Source of the DNA: Asterias amurensis
Taxonomy: Eukaryota; Echinodermata; Asteroidea; Forcipulatida; Asteriidae
Direction: 5' to 3'
NCBI RefSeq assembly: GCF_032118995.1
Contig: NC_092651.1
Coordinates: forward strand, 17,592,349-17,656,348
DNA: 64,000 nt
The position numbers were made by a program, and so were the translations under genes. Shown here piece after piece: positions 42,555-57,596 of the stretch; position 1 is the stretch's first letter, and the number at the start of each line of letters is the position of its first letter. The notes under the pieces are model-generated. The model had not been told where the DNA came from and made no database searches. It saw only the letters and a list, made by a program, of their open reading frames with translations.

Positions 42555-43122
42555 CAGCAGGTTTGGGGAGTTGTTACATAAGAGTGGACTAACCACTAGG
42601 ACCTGATTGTTAATGATTTCATGTCTAAAAGATGCAAGTACTGCTTCAGACCTCTTTAATCAAGTACATTTGTAGCAGCAGGTTTGGGGAGTTGTTACGT
42701 AAGAGTGGACTAACCCCTAGGACCTGGTTGTTAATATTTTCAAGTCTAAAAGATCAGTACTGCTTTAGACCTCTATATTAAAGTACATTTGTAGCAGCAG
42801 GTTTGGGGAGTTGTTACATAAGAGTGGACTAACCACTAGGACCTGGTTGTTAATATTTTCATGTTTAAAAGATGCAAGCACTGCTTCAGGACCTCTATAT
42901 TAAAGTACATTTGTAGCAGCAGGTTTGGGGAGTTGTTACATAAGAGTGGACTAACCACTAAGACCTGGTTAATATTTTCATGTTTAAAAGATGCAAGCAC
43001 TGCTTCAGGACCTCTATATTAAAGTACATTTGTAGCAGCAGGTTTGGGGAGTTGTTACATAAGAGTGGACTAACCACTAGGACCTGGTTGTTAATATTTT
43101 CATGTCTAAAAGATGCAAGCAT
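42555..43122. repeat. Tandem array of five units of about 120 bp
   Basis: GCAGCAGGTTTGGGGAGTTG opens units at about 42555, 42675, 42794, 42916 and 43035. Each continues with AAGAGTGGACTAACCACTAG, GACCTGGTTGTTAATATTTT and ends in AAGTACATTTGTA. The first unit is the most diverged, and the fourth has lost a GTTGTT. The array stops within the fifth unit after GATGCAAGCA. It has no open frame. Confidence 0.9.
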
Positions 43123-44089
43123 ATGCAAAATGACGTCATAAGGTCATTCTTGCTCGGGTATTCTCCGATGGGCCAAACCGCTGGGGAGTTTAGTATTTAG
43201 TGCCTTCCCTAAAGGAAGCTGGTGATCAAGAAAAGTGCAACAAAACTTATTTTACAAGTTGGAGAACATTAGGTTACCTTTGTTTACAAAAAGGGCGACC
43301 TTACATTCCAGGTCATTTCCCGATATTTAACATTTCGCATAAAATTCCCACATAAATTCTTGAGTTATACATAGAGCTGTTCAAGTTTTGATCACTTTCT
43401 TCACACCAAAATTTGATAAAAATCGTTCAGTGTATTATCCATGAAATGGTTCATGTTCTTTTTATAAAACTGTGTACAAATTGGCCTTGCAGGAAGTGCT
43501 TTTTGTAAACAGGCGATGTCCCAGGTTACATGGTCGACAAACACAATATGTTTGGTAGTTTAAAAAGATAATCGACACTCAAGTTTGGGACTAAACATAA
43601 CTGTCCCTTTTTATCCTTTTAAACATCCCCATCATTAATTTTAGGCACTGATTTTACACTGGGGGGGGGGGGGGGGGACACACAACAGTTGAATGTAAAG
43701 CAGTTTGTTATTACATAACTTCATACAAAACAAAAACAAAGCACACTGGATATTTTATATTCCTTTCACATCTTGTTTATTCAATGAAAGGCAATAATAT
43801 AAACAATTCCCACATTTCAATCATCAGTCCACAGTGAAAACGATGATGCCCAAGTCTGTCCACCAAATTTCAGGATTATTTCCAGCTTCACAAGAAATTC
43901 AAATCAAGGTTCTTCTCTCAGATGTTAAGAGTCTGAAAAAATCTTCAATCTTGGTTCTCAGCCTTGCTGAAGCTTCTTGTGGCATTCCTGGGTACTTCTT
44001 GGTATCATCCTATAGATAGTATCCACTTTGTGTGTGTGTGTGTGTGTGCTGCAGGCAGGTTGGGTCGTATGAAGACTTGGTAGTTGTAT

Positions 44090-47016
44090 TTACTGGGCTA
44101 CTTCTTCAATGGTGGTCTTCTCTGAGACGTAGATGCCGTCAAGAAACTTTCTGATGTCCTTGTTCTTGACTGTGGTCGACTGTTGGATAAGAGCAGCTGT
44201 AAAGGCAAAATAAGAATGGAAGGAGAATAAATAAACCACTGACAGACTTGAGATATAGAATTAAATCTGTATCAGAAAATGCCCCCCCTCCCCCCACCCC
44301 CTAAAATGCTACAAAACACGTGTCAAAATTCACGAAAGAACACGCACATAATGAGTATGGAATTGTCCATGCACATGTGCTGGAATACTTATTCAATTCA
44401 TTAGGAGGCTTTTCGGGTGCTGGGTGGCAGCAGATTTACCAGGTAAAATCCATTGTTCTTGCTCATGTATGCAAGCAATTTAACATTGTTTACTATGTAA
44501 ACAATGTTACTTTGCATGTACCTAGTAGTAAATCTGCTTCAACCAAACGTTCGAAAGTCTTCCATTAGAATGTTCCTACCAGTCCAATCTTTGAGATGCT
44601 TCCTTACCAAGGAAAAACTGACTTGCCCATTAAAGTAAACCATAACTGCCTAATTTCTTAGAGCTGCTTGAGCACAAAAACAAGCTGAACACAACAAAAT
44701 TATGCTTACAAGAATAAGGTTACCAGCCACACTTCCATGTCACAAGTACAATTTGTAACTGGTTAGCATGCTCACTTCTGCCAAGCAAAAAATTGCTTAT
44801 GCAGTGTTTTCTGCTTAAAGCAGCTCTATGAAATTGACTTAGACCAGCACAAAACTTCAGCCCTAAAGCCATGGATAGAAGCTTGAATGCACTGCCTTCT
44901 TGATGGCTCGAGGGCACCCTGAAACATTTTGTATCACTTCCGGGGTAAATTCAGTTATTAAAGACTGGAACAAACACATTTCCACCACTGACATCATATC
45001 CATCACGGACAATTAGACCTTTAAAGATGCTGTGACAACCAACCTCTAGAGCAACTTCAAACTACGCCGCAACAAAAGTGATATAACGCGATTCAAACTT
45101 TGCTGGACGAATCACGTATACACCCGGAAGTGATTAAAATACTATTGAGAGCACCATCAGGCAGTCAAAAATATGGCACATTATTAGCACAGAGTGACAG
45201 GACATTGAATTGCTCTTGATTTTATACCCAACTGACCTGACTGTGACACCAGCTCGATATCGTTCCCCTCAATGATCAGCTCATCCTTCATCTTAGAGGA
45301 CATCGTGCACTTAACGCCGTCCTTCATGTAGACGCGGCGGATGAACTTCTCACCGAGAAAGTTTCGCACTTCAAGGAGCTTGTTGTCATCTTGGATGGCG
45401 CAGTTGATGGGGAAATGAGCGTACACACAACGCATCTTGTACTTGAAACCCTTCAAGGAGATGGAAAGATAACAATGTTTTAAGAAAAGAAAAATCACTG
45501 GAATTTCATCTTTGAGAGGGCAAGGCTGTTTTGATTGAGCAAAGGGCAATTCCAATGGAAAATCTTAAGGTCCATGGGAAACATTTGGTGGGGGCACCAA
45601 GGCCCAGACCAGGACAGGGCCTTTATGGACTCGGCGTAAATCAAAGCCTGTGAACAGTTCAGCTTCTAAATCCTTCTCTGAAACGATGTCCAAAAACAAT
45701 AATCAAATAACATCATGAATCTGATAAGCCCGACAAAAGTAAATGATTTATGGGATAAAGTTACAGATAAAGTTTTTCAATGCGGTTGGGATTCACGAAA
45801 GTCACCTAAACTTTATCACTCTAAATGGACAGCCATCAAAATTAATGTTTTATTGATGAACGAGTACCTTGGGCGATATCGATTTATTTTATTCACGATA
45901 TATCGCCGACAATATATCGCGATATTCGATATAATCGCGATTAATTAAATTTGACATCATCAGTCTTCAAACTCCAAGTGAAAGTTGTAAAAGAGACAGT
46001 CATAGCATAAGAGAGGTGTTCTAATGATCTATTCTTCTGGTTTTACTCCAAACCTATGGAGTGCGAGATGTCTCAGCTAGCAAATACATCGCGATATTTA
46101 ATCGATATCGCGATATATCGCAATTATCGCGATATATCGCGATCGCGATATACCACGATATTTCGATATTTCGATTAAAACCAAATCCATCCGATATCGA
46201 AATCGTTTCAAAATTAATATTGCGATATTCGATAATATCTAATATCGCCCAAGCTTAGGTGATGCACCATGAGACTTTAATGGCCTGACACTTCGACCCT
46301 AGGAGAGACTTTGAAGCACTTAGAGTTATCTACTGTTGAACTTTCAATTAGGGTAGTTGTTGGTGAATTGAAGAGTGTTCTGCTAGGTCCAATGATTCTG
46401 CCTGGTTTCGTTTTTCTTTTTTTTATAATCTTGTGATGGTATAGCTAAGCTAAATACTTACCATTGTGACACCTTTGATCATGTTCTCAATGTGGGTGCA
46501 TACAGTGCGGACACATGATAGCTCCTTGCGGGTCCCGAACCACTTGTTCACTCTGATCTTCTTCTTGCTGATCCTCATGAGCTCCACACTGAGGTGCTTG
46601 AAGTTCCTGACCAAGGTCCCGCGTGGCCCCTTGACCGTGACAAGGCGGGCCTTGATTGTGACGTCAACTATATTCAGAAAAAAAATGAAACATTTGGTAT
46701 TCTGTCTAATTTCTTTAAACAAGCCATCGAACAAAGAAGGTTTGAGCTTAACAAATGACATTTGCTTTTCCCCCAACCATGTTTTTAAGTAGTCCATTGG
46801 CGTTTTTTTTTACTTGCCCACAGGAAGTTCTCAGAAAAATGAGTTGGAGTGTAGTTTTAGATAATGCGATATTGGCCGCTACAGTAACAAAATGAACGAC
46901 GAGCCAACCCAGACAAGGGTAAGCCCTGCTTCAGATTATCACATTAGGTGAAATGTGCATTAGTGCTTACTATTCTCAGGGATTTCCACATATCTGGATG
47001 CCAGTATAGTCCTCAT
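44090..47016 (-). CDS. RPL9: 60S ribosomal protein L9 (uL6)
   Basis: RPL9/uL6 is a core protein of the cytosolic large subunit near the factor-binding site. Four coding exons in phase: 46971-47016, 46462-46667, 45237-45450 and 44090-44196, giving 190 residues against 192 in human. The protein starts [15 protein letters not shown] and has [90 protein letters not shown] and [20 protein letters not shown]. These cover both uL6 half-domains. The start codon sits 8 bases after a strong acceptor (TTTTTACAG, TTGCAGCC then ATG), so the leader is split; the likely first exon is at 49310-49339. A GT microsatellite stands in the 3' untranslated part near 44030. Confidence 0.96.
44428..44545. repeat. Palindrome near the RPL9 3' end
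   Basis: AACATTGTTTAC-TAT-GTAAACAATGTT is a perfect hairpin at its centre. GCAGCAGATTTACCAGGTA at the left mirrors TACCTAGTAGTAAATCTGC at the right, so the whole 118 bp folds back. It lies in the last RPL9 intron. Confidence 0.6.
44650..44842. mobile_element. MITE of the GGGCCCAATTTCAT family
   Basis: CTTAGAGCTGCTTGAGCAC at the left and TTCTGCTTAAAGCAGCTCTA then TGAAATTGA at the right are inverted. CACTTCCATGTCACAAGTAC stands in the middle. It lies in the last RPL9 intron. Confidence 0.65.
45868..46255. repeat. ATCGCGAT-rich palindromic element
   Basis: CTTGGGCGATATCG at the left and TAATATCGCCCAAG at the right are inverted ends. Two inner stretches (45890-45950 and 46080-46240) are almost wholly made of TATCGCGATA and CGATAT words, each self-complementary, around a plain centre of about 130 bp. 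It lies in an RPL9 intron. Confidence 0.75.
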
Positions 47017-47197
47017 GGCTGCAACTGTAAAAAGAAAAAAAAAAAAAAAAAAAAAAAAAAGGGAGAGAAAATAAAATACGTTAGAATACTGGAGTTTTTT
47101 ATTTAAGTTTTAGAGCAAATGAGAAATGCTTACCCTGTAATCTTGACGAGGCACCCTATACTGAGCTGCTATGGTTAAGGCAAAAAAAAAACAAATA

Positions 47198-47918
47198 CCA
47201 GTTAGTCGTCTGGATTTTTCAAAAAAGAGGAGGATGAGGGCTTTATTATTTATTATTTACTATTGATTTATTTTTCAAGATGGCCGCTTAGTATTTCAAA
47301 TCAAACAGGCCACCAATTCTTCAGTTTGAATCAACCGCAAACTTATTTTATACCTATTAGTTGCATGAGGACCTGTGTTAACTCTAACACTAACAGGGTC
47401 GGATAACACTAAAAAGAGTTGCTGGTAGGCATTCACTATATTGTTTTATGAAACGGACGGTTACAAGTGTGCGACAGCATCACGTTAGATTCGGGAAAAG
47501 CTCCTAGGCAAGTCCTTTTGAAAAGATGGATTAAAAAAAAAATTAAAAATAAATAAATAATAATAGTAAAATTAAAGGATGCGGCCCCAAAAAGAATGCG
47601 GGATACCAGTTGATCGTCCTCGCCCGCATCCTTTTTGGGGGCCACATCCTTTTTTTATATATACTTTTTTTGCAATTTTTTTTTTCTTTCTTTTTAAATC
47701 CATCTTTTCAAAAGGACTTGCCTAGGAGCTTTTCCCGAATCTAACGTGCAGGTCCTCATGCAACTATTAGGTAAATAAATAAGTTTGCGGTTGATTCAAA
47801 CTGAGAATTGGTGGCCTGTTTGATTTGAAATACTAAGCGGCCATCTTGAAAAAAAATAGTAAATAGTAAATAGTAAGGCCCTCATCCTCCTTTTTGAAAA
47901 ATCCGGACGATCAACTGG
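47198..47918. mobile_element. 721-bp foldback element with TA at both ends
   Basis: The ends read TA-CCAGTTAGTCGTCTGGATTT and, mirrored, AAATCCGGACGATCAACTGG-TA, as for a TA-targeting (Tc1/mariner-type) MITE. The arms mirror each other through AAGATGGCCGCTTAGTATTT, CAACCGCAAACTTATTT, CTCCTAGGCAAGTCCTTTTG and GGATGCGGCC to a loop at about 47605-47625. That loop repeats the terminal word TACCAGTTGATCGTCC. The left arm has about 107 bp (roughly 47373-47480) that the right arm lacks. No coding frame. It lies in the inferred RPL9 leader intron. Confidence 0.85.
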
Positions 47919-48379
47919 TATTTTTTAATTTGGCCTAAGTGATCAATACTAAAGCTTACTGCAGCAGTTGCCAGAGTTGCAGAGGATTCTGCATCTGGGA
48001 AAAGTTTATTTTGGCAAATAGCCGAGATGGTGACCAACCATTGAAAGAGCAAAACCGAGCTAGCTGCTTGTGCCAAAAATGAAGACCAGCTAATTCAACA
48101 AAAAAGATTATTGTGAATGTGAAGATCATGTCACAAATTCAAAAACTCAATTTGTTCCAGAATCAACTTTTTCACTTCAAAAGTCAGCCACAGCAGAAAT
48201 GTCTGAGCGAGTTATATTAAAAAATTAAAGTATAGGCCTACTGAATAATAATATTTAAACATACGTATAAAGCGCTTAATGCCGTCATTAAGCATGTTAA
48301 GCAAACCAAACCTAATTTTTTTTAGAGAACTTATTTATTTAGATATGATTATGAAATTATAGTGTTTAATTTACCTCAA

Positions 48380-48440
48380 TGAGATATCCCTCTTTGTAAA
48401 AATGAGTGAAAAAGTGGTGGCGCCATACGGAAAGTTAAAA
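48380..48440. repeat. Half copy of the short palindromic MITE
   Basis: GAGATATCCCTCTTTGTAAA, AATGAGTGAAAAAGTGGTGG and CGCCATACGGAAAGTT match one arm of the element at 23035-23162. It is followed by a poly-A run. Confidence 0.6.
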
Positions 48441-49309
48441 AAAAAAAAAAAAAAACTTGTCTTATTAAAGTTCACAATTGATTTCAGTAATTACCTATAC
48501 CAAAATTATTTGTGAACGGTATCGCCAGTTTAACACAATTATAAATTTCAATAACTCCAATGAGCACTTAATCATTAAATTCAAATTAAAATTGTTAATT
48601 TATATTTAATAAAAATAGGCTAATTTATAATTAAAAGTTTTTATTGAACAAGAAAAATAAATAAATAAATAAATAAGCCAACAAATTCATGTTTTCATTG
48701 AATGATCATATTTTCATTATCAATCAAGTGTCAGAGCAAAGGCATTGATTTGCTGATTAATTTACAGGGTTTTATAACCTTTAAATTGTCACAATCCTGA
48801 CAATTGTAGAGCTATGAATTTTACAAGTGAACAGATGTCGGAAACGGACGCATTTACATTAATCATCATACTGTGGCCAATGTAGCTGGCGTTAGTTTCG
48901 TAAAATTTGATACTCGTGGAAAGTAACGTTCATTAGTTTAAACTTGTTAATTTGATTACCGATCAGAACTTAAAATTTGTAAACTTCTCCAAGTGAAGAG
49001 AACACTACACAGTTGTTTTTAATTTGTTCGCAATGCGAGAGTAAAGAATGCCATTACTATGGGGGTGAAATCGGATGAGCGACAGTTCACACGTATTTTC
49101 GTATGTGTTTACTAGTGTGGCCAATTGTATTCGTGCACCCGAATTCTTCAAAGATTTTAAAAATAACTGCTTATATTTGGCAAAAAATACACACTTCACT
49201 GTGACTACAGTTTTTCTGTTTAACAATCTATTTTGTCTTTACGTCGGGATGTCTTTTAGAAAACGGGGAAATAATGGATTGAAATTAACCATCCGTCAGT
49301 TGGTATTAC

Positions 49310-49339
49310 CTTCTTTTCAGCCCGACCAAAAGAGGAAGT
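49310..49339 (-). promoter_or_regulatory. Inferred RPL9 leader exon with 5'TOP start
   Basis: On the minus strand CTTCCTCTTTTGGTCGGGCT runs into GAAAAGAAG and a donor GTAATACC. A start in a CTTCCTCTTTT tract followed by a short exon and a GT donor is the usual form of ribosomal-protein gene leaders (terminal oligopyrimidine, translation under TOR control). It would join the acceptor 8 bases before the RPL9 ATG across a 2.3-kb intron. It places the RPL9 promoter about 0.95 kb from the YIPF5 start, head to head. Confidence 0.6.
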
Positions 49340-50284
49340 TAAAGGTATTGTGGGAAAAAATCTAACTCCCCAGAATACCCAACAATTTTTCTTTATCTAC
49401 CCCATTCGTCGTGGTGGAGAGTGCGTAAATCATCAACGATTGAAAGTTGGAAGCATGGAGGTAGAAATGAAATAAAACAAAATCAATGTATACTTTTGAC
49501 TTGTTTATATATTTTGTTTATTTATTCACTTTTTATCTATTTTGTCATTTATGTTTAATTAAATATGTTTGTTTTTTTTTTTGGGGGGGGGGGAGGGCGG
49601 GGTGATGCTGTTGATTGTTTGTATAATCACTTTGTAATAATACAAATAATTTGTATTGTGAACAGAAAGAATGTCTCCATAAAGTTGTTGAGTGCCTGGA
49701 GCTATGAAGTGATTGTGAGAGTACGGACTGCAAGGGGAAGGGCTACGGAGGATCATGGATCCCCTCCATGGGAGGATCGACCATCTGGAACTATTTTGAC
49801 CAGCCACCCGGTCCCTCCCCCTCCCTGTGACACGTAGTCCCACTATTGCTATGGCAATACTTTTTTCCTCAATACATTTTTGGAATATATTAGTTGTATC
49901 ATGCCTTCTTCTATGGTCAATGAGCAAAACTTGAATATCATCGAGCTTGAAAGAATTGGGGGGGGGGGGGGGGGGGCTAGGGTGCTGCTAAATAAATTAC
50001 CAGAATTCTGGGGAGCCATTAAAACGTGTCCGTCTCGGCTGGCCATCTCACTGGTGCCCGTGACAGTGTTTTAAGACGATGTGGAAAACAGTGTACCAGC
50101 TATCTCTTCACTCTCATCAAAACAACATTGGAGAATCAGTGATTGGTGTTCCTGTCTAGCTGTCACTTTTTTTGGCGTTTGTACCTGTTTAACAGTTTCC
50201 AAATATTTTTGAATAATACCACTACAAGCAGGAAGCCGTTCACATTTAATCTGAGTTGAAATATATCATTGCAAAGGTTTAAAT

Positions 50285-53777
<3,493 letters not shown>

Positions 53778-53794
53778 ATTTTCTATTGAGACTA

Positions 53795-53985
53795 GTGCCC
53801 AATTTCATAAAGCTGTGAAGCAGAAAATACTGCTTAAAAAAATGCTGAGCAAAACTGAGTGGACACTAGTTGCAACAATGCCAACTTTATAGATTGTTGG
53901 CTGGAAACCTGTTTTTGCAAAGCATGATTTTCCTGTGCTTAGCAGGTTGTTGTGCTTACAGGGTTTATGAAAGTGGGCCGAGAGA
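53795..53985. mobile_element. MITE of the GGGCCCAATTTCAT family
   Basis: GTGCCCAATTTCATAAAGCT at the left and TTATGAAAGTGGGCC at the right are inverted. GCAGAAAATACTGCTTAAAA and GTGCTTAGCAGGTTGTTGTG lie between. It begins about 18 bp after the YIPF5 stop codon, so it must be transcribed in the 3' untranslated region. Confidence 0.65.
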
Positions 53986-53989
53986 CCTT

Positions 53990-55495
53990 GATCATGGTGC
54001 CAGCATCTTGTTCTTTCTTCCATTCAAACAAAGGTTAAACCAGAATGAGCTTGGAAAGAAAAAGGGTCAGGTTCCTTTTTGGTATAATGACAACCATATG
54101 TGTTACTGTTAAACCATACAGGGAATATAACTGATGGCTGCAAGGATGGCAAACTTTTAACACATGAATTAAGTCCAAATATGATAGCTTCGCAGTGGCT
54201 ATGGCCGGAATACCGAAAAATACCATTCTTCATTGTCAAATCCAAAGTTGCCTGATTCAAACACAGCCAGACACTGCTGCATGGCACTTGATAAACATCA
54301 GTTATTTGATTAAATTTGTGTATTATTTTCGAGGGGGGGGGGAATATGAAAGTTTTGAGGTATTCCTGTCAGTTCCAAATGCAAATTTTAAAACCTATCT
54401 GAATAAGTTACACATTTTAGGACAAATTTGAAATGAGTTCCAACATTGCAATTAAATAGTGGCCGTTTTTTTGCTGTTAACAGCTATGCAAAGAGTTCAT
54501 GTTGTCCCACTTATGTACATGTATTCAGATGGCATACGAGTAGTTTGTGGTAATTAATTTTAACACTCTTCCATCATCAACTTCAACTATCCGTTATATT
54601 GTCTACAAGTAGTTTTATTTTCATGAGTTTACACTCTACCATGATTGACGACTACAATCTGTTGTAAATTGAGCCTTTTAAAATTTGTATTGGGTGTGTT
54701 TTCACTTGCAATGGGTACTTGAAACTGCGAAGGGTTAAAATAACTTTTGGAACTGAGGTAATGAAACAATTTTAAACAATGACCATAGAATTGTAGTGTG
54801 CAAGAAGCCGCCATTTGTGCCTGCAATTCAACCATTATCTTGGTAAAAAAAAAACACCCAAAAAAAACTAAGAAGCAGACTATGCAATGATTCTGTTCAT
54901 TCAATCCGACTGGGGTAGTCCTTTTTTATGGTTTAGGAATCAAGAAACTTCCAACTACAATTGCACAGCTGATGCACAGCTGATATGCTTTAACCTTATC
55001 AGAATACAAGATTACTTGGTAAACCTAAAAAAAGCTAGCATTATGCCGTTAAATTATTGACTTCTTTTGTTTCTCTCATAGGGGGGGGGGGCCTTTGTAT
55101 GAATATGTTTTTATTGCAAATGCATTTTCCAAATAAAACACAAGTGTTAATCCGCAACAAAGTTATACTGGTCCTTGCGCATAATTATACACTCAGTACT
55201 GAAGAAGGTTTAGCTAATGACACAACTTTAGCTGTAGTATTTCTTACATTTGTGACAGTTGTATTTTGACTAAAAACTAAAATAAACATTTGTGGAAAAT
55301 ATGTAAACGGGCAAGGGGATTTGCAAATTTAAATTAAGAATAAATTTATTTTGTTTCTAAAAAAGTAACTTGCACTGTACATACACAAGTCACCATTATG
55401 TTGTCTTAACATGCATTAAATACATGTAAACTATACAAATGACTCCTGCGTATTCATTTGTTTTTTTTCTGTTCTCTACAATAATTTTGCAATAC
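53990..55495. other. Region after YIPF5, no further gene seen
   Basis: Low-complexity A/T-rich sequence with G runs at 54333 and 55081 and several possible AATAAA signals. Part is likely YIPF5 3' untranslated sequence. Confidence 0.45.
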
Positions 55496-55499
55496 TTGG

Positions 55500-55845
55500 T
55501 TTGATTAAAATGAGGATGCAATTTCTTGGCGAGCGAGGTTTAAGTGGTTCTGCTTTTGCAGCAGCAGCAGCAGCAGAATTATGGAATAGTCTTCCGGACA
55601 CCATAAAACAAGCTCAAACAGTGAATTTATTTAAGACAAAGTTAAAAACACATTTATTTTTGCAATAGCCTTCAGTACTTCTTTCTGTATCAACTAAATT
55701 TTCCTTTTGTATTTACTTCACATCTCTATTAACTTTTACTTCTCTTTTGTTTTCTTCTCGAAGCGCATAGGGACTTCTCTGTGATTGTGATATGCGCTCT
55801 ACAAAAAATTGGTTCATTATTATTATTCTTATTCTAATAATAATA
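55500..55845 (+). mobile_element. 3' end of an L2/CR1-like LINE
   Basis: The frame gives GERGLSGSAFAAAAAELWNS then LPDTIKQAQTVNLFKTKL and KTHLFLQ before a stop. This is the standard C-terminus of L2/CR1-type proteins, with a short alanine run from a GCA repeat. The 3' region carries AGCGCATAGGGACTTCTCTG and a TTATTATTATT tail. It is 5'-truncated. Confidence 0.75.
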
Positions 55846-56155
55846 AGCAAGTATGCTAGTGGCTGGATCAAGGTGCTTTACAACATTATTATCCCTGTTC
55901 ATCTTTGACTATTCCTCAAACTTTCTGGGGAGCATACAACCCAAAAGCTAAGGGGTTAATTTAGTCTAACACAATACTATCTTGGCCCTCACAGGTTTCC
56001 TGATTATACACCTAGGCTAAGAGAAGCAATGATGGTTAAGTGCCTTGCTCAAGAGCACAAAGTTTAATGACCGGGAATTGAACCTATACTCAGGTGAATA
56101 GGGCTTCAGAACTCAGGTCCGATGCACAGGCAGCTCAGCCACGACTTGGTTAAAA
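55846..56155 (-). mobile_element. tRNA-headed SINE, minus orientation
   Basis: On the minus strand CGTGGCTGAGCTGCCTGTGC is an A-box-like head, AGGTTCAATTCCCGGTCATT a B-box region, and CTTGAGCAAGGCACTTAACC the shared core. The tail runs to an AATAATAATAAG stretch at 55846. It abuts the LINE end at 55845. Confidence 0.6.
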
Positions 56156-56364
56156 TGATTCTTTGAAAATACTTAGTAAGCCATGTGTTCTGAAACTACA
56201 TGTACTTGTCATGAGGATGTGGGTTTGAATCTTTACTGAAACAAAGCAATTGGTTCCACGAATCTGGATTTAGTTGTGATCGACTTTTGACAGTAAAAGC
56301 AACATGCGGAGAGTAGGGAAACTGGAAAGAGTGTGCCCAAAATTGGTTAGATGGAAAAAAATAT

Positions 56365-56545
56365 ATGTTAGCAGATTTTCACACAACTTTAACATGGTAT
56401 GAAGATGGTCAAACAATTTTCTAGTTCATCTGATAACCGATTTAACTCAACTTTCACAGGTTTGTTATTTCATGTTATTTGATTGTTGGGCAAAATTAAG
56501 TGCTGACACGCTCTTTGACAACTACCAAAGTTGTCTACATCCTTC
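56365..56545. repeat. Degraded relative of the TTAA-ended element
   Basis: GATAACCGATTTAACTCAAC, TTTCACAGGTTTGTTATTTC and CTCTTTGACAACTACCAAAG then TTGTCTACATCC follow the family's right-hand order with many changes. Confidence 0.4.
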
Positions 56546-57235
56546 ATTTAATTTGAAAGTTCAGTCTTGACAAAACATATCAGAACAGTGATTTTTTACT
56601 TTAAAGGGGTCAGTTTATTTGCTAAGAAGAGAGTAAATTATAATATAATACATATATTGTTTAAATTGTCTTTTTCTTTAGGAAAGAGAGAAAAAAAGCT
56701 TTTGCTTCTTCTTTTTCCTACATGTTAATGTCAAACTTTTTTCTATTTATTGTTCATTAACTGGATCCAGTCTTCCTTTATACAACTATTATATGTTTTT
56801 CTGAACAATGTTAGCACAATGTATTGGCTGATGTTGACGTGAAGTAAATGTATCTCAAATAAAATATATTCTTCTAGGATCCAAATGGTCCCGATAACGA
56901 CATGAATGACCCCATTGAAGACCACAACAGTTGTAGGTAGTTTGCACCAATATAACGGTCACACCTACTGCAAATTGACACACTCACTGACAATGTCCAC
57001 ACCTGCTGAAAATGGCTGCAGCAAAAACCTATAGTGCCATTCCGGCTCCAAATTTCACAGTCAAGGCATCAAGAGACAGCATTGTTAATGTTGCCTCAAA
57101 AACACAAGTTTGTCTACCATTTCTTCAATTGAAAACTACCGGTACTCTTTCACGGGCATAAGCCATGTAAGCCTCAAAGAAATTGATACAAAATCAGCCA
57201 TGTTTGAGTATTTTGGTAATTAATGTTTTTGTAGT

Positions 57236-57575
57236 GATACAAAAACATTGTTTATGAAGGATTCTACACATCATTTGTAAAACCCTTCAACAAAGCATGA
57301 AAGTACGTGCTCAGACCATAATAATGCATGTTAACACAGATTAAGTTTTATACTTCTTCTTTCATAAAACATGAAAATAGATGTCATTGACTAAAAATAA
57401 ATTCAACATAAAAACATTGTATATGGAGGATTCTATGTACATGTAAAACCCTCCCAACGAAGCATGAAAAGAACATGCTCAGACCATAATAATGTGAGGA
57501 CATAGATTATTTTTTTTTTATTTCTTCTCTCATAATCCTGAAAAAGATGTAGTTGGCTAAAAATAATAGCTGAGA
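57236..57575. repeat. Direct tandem duplication, about 170 bp x 2
   Basis: AAAAACATTGT...GGATTCTA, AAACCCT, AAGCATGAAA, TGCTCAGACCATAATAATG and GGCTAAAAATAA-like words occur in the same order at 57236-57405 and 57406-57575. The second copy ends about 20 bp before the SDAD1 stop codon, so both lie in the 3' untranslated region or just beyond. Confidence 0.75.
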
Positions 57576-57596
57576 GATTTTGAATTCTTTGTAAGA

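Noticed and set aside
47134-47175. RPL9 leader exon at 47134 with a GTAAGC donor
   Set aside because: A donor is present but no pyrimidine-rich start. The segment at 49310-49339 has both a TOP start and a donor and fits ribosomal-protein genes better. It could still be an alternative leader.
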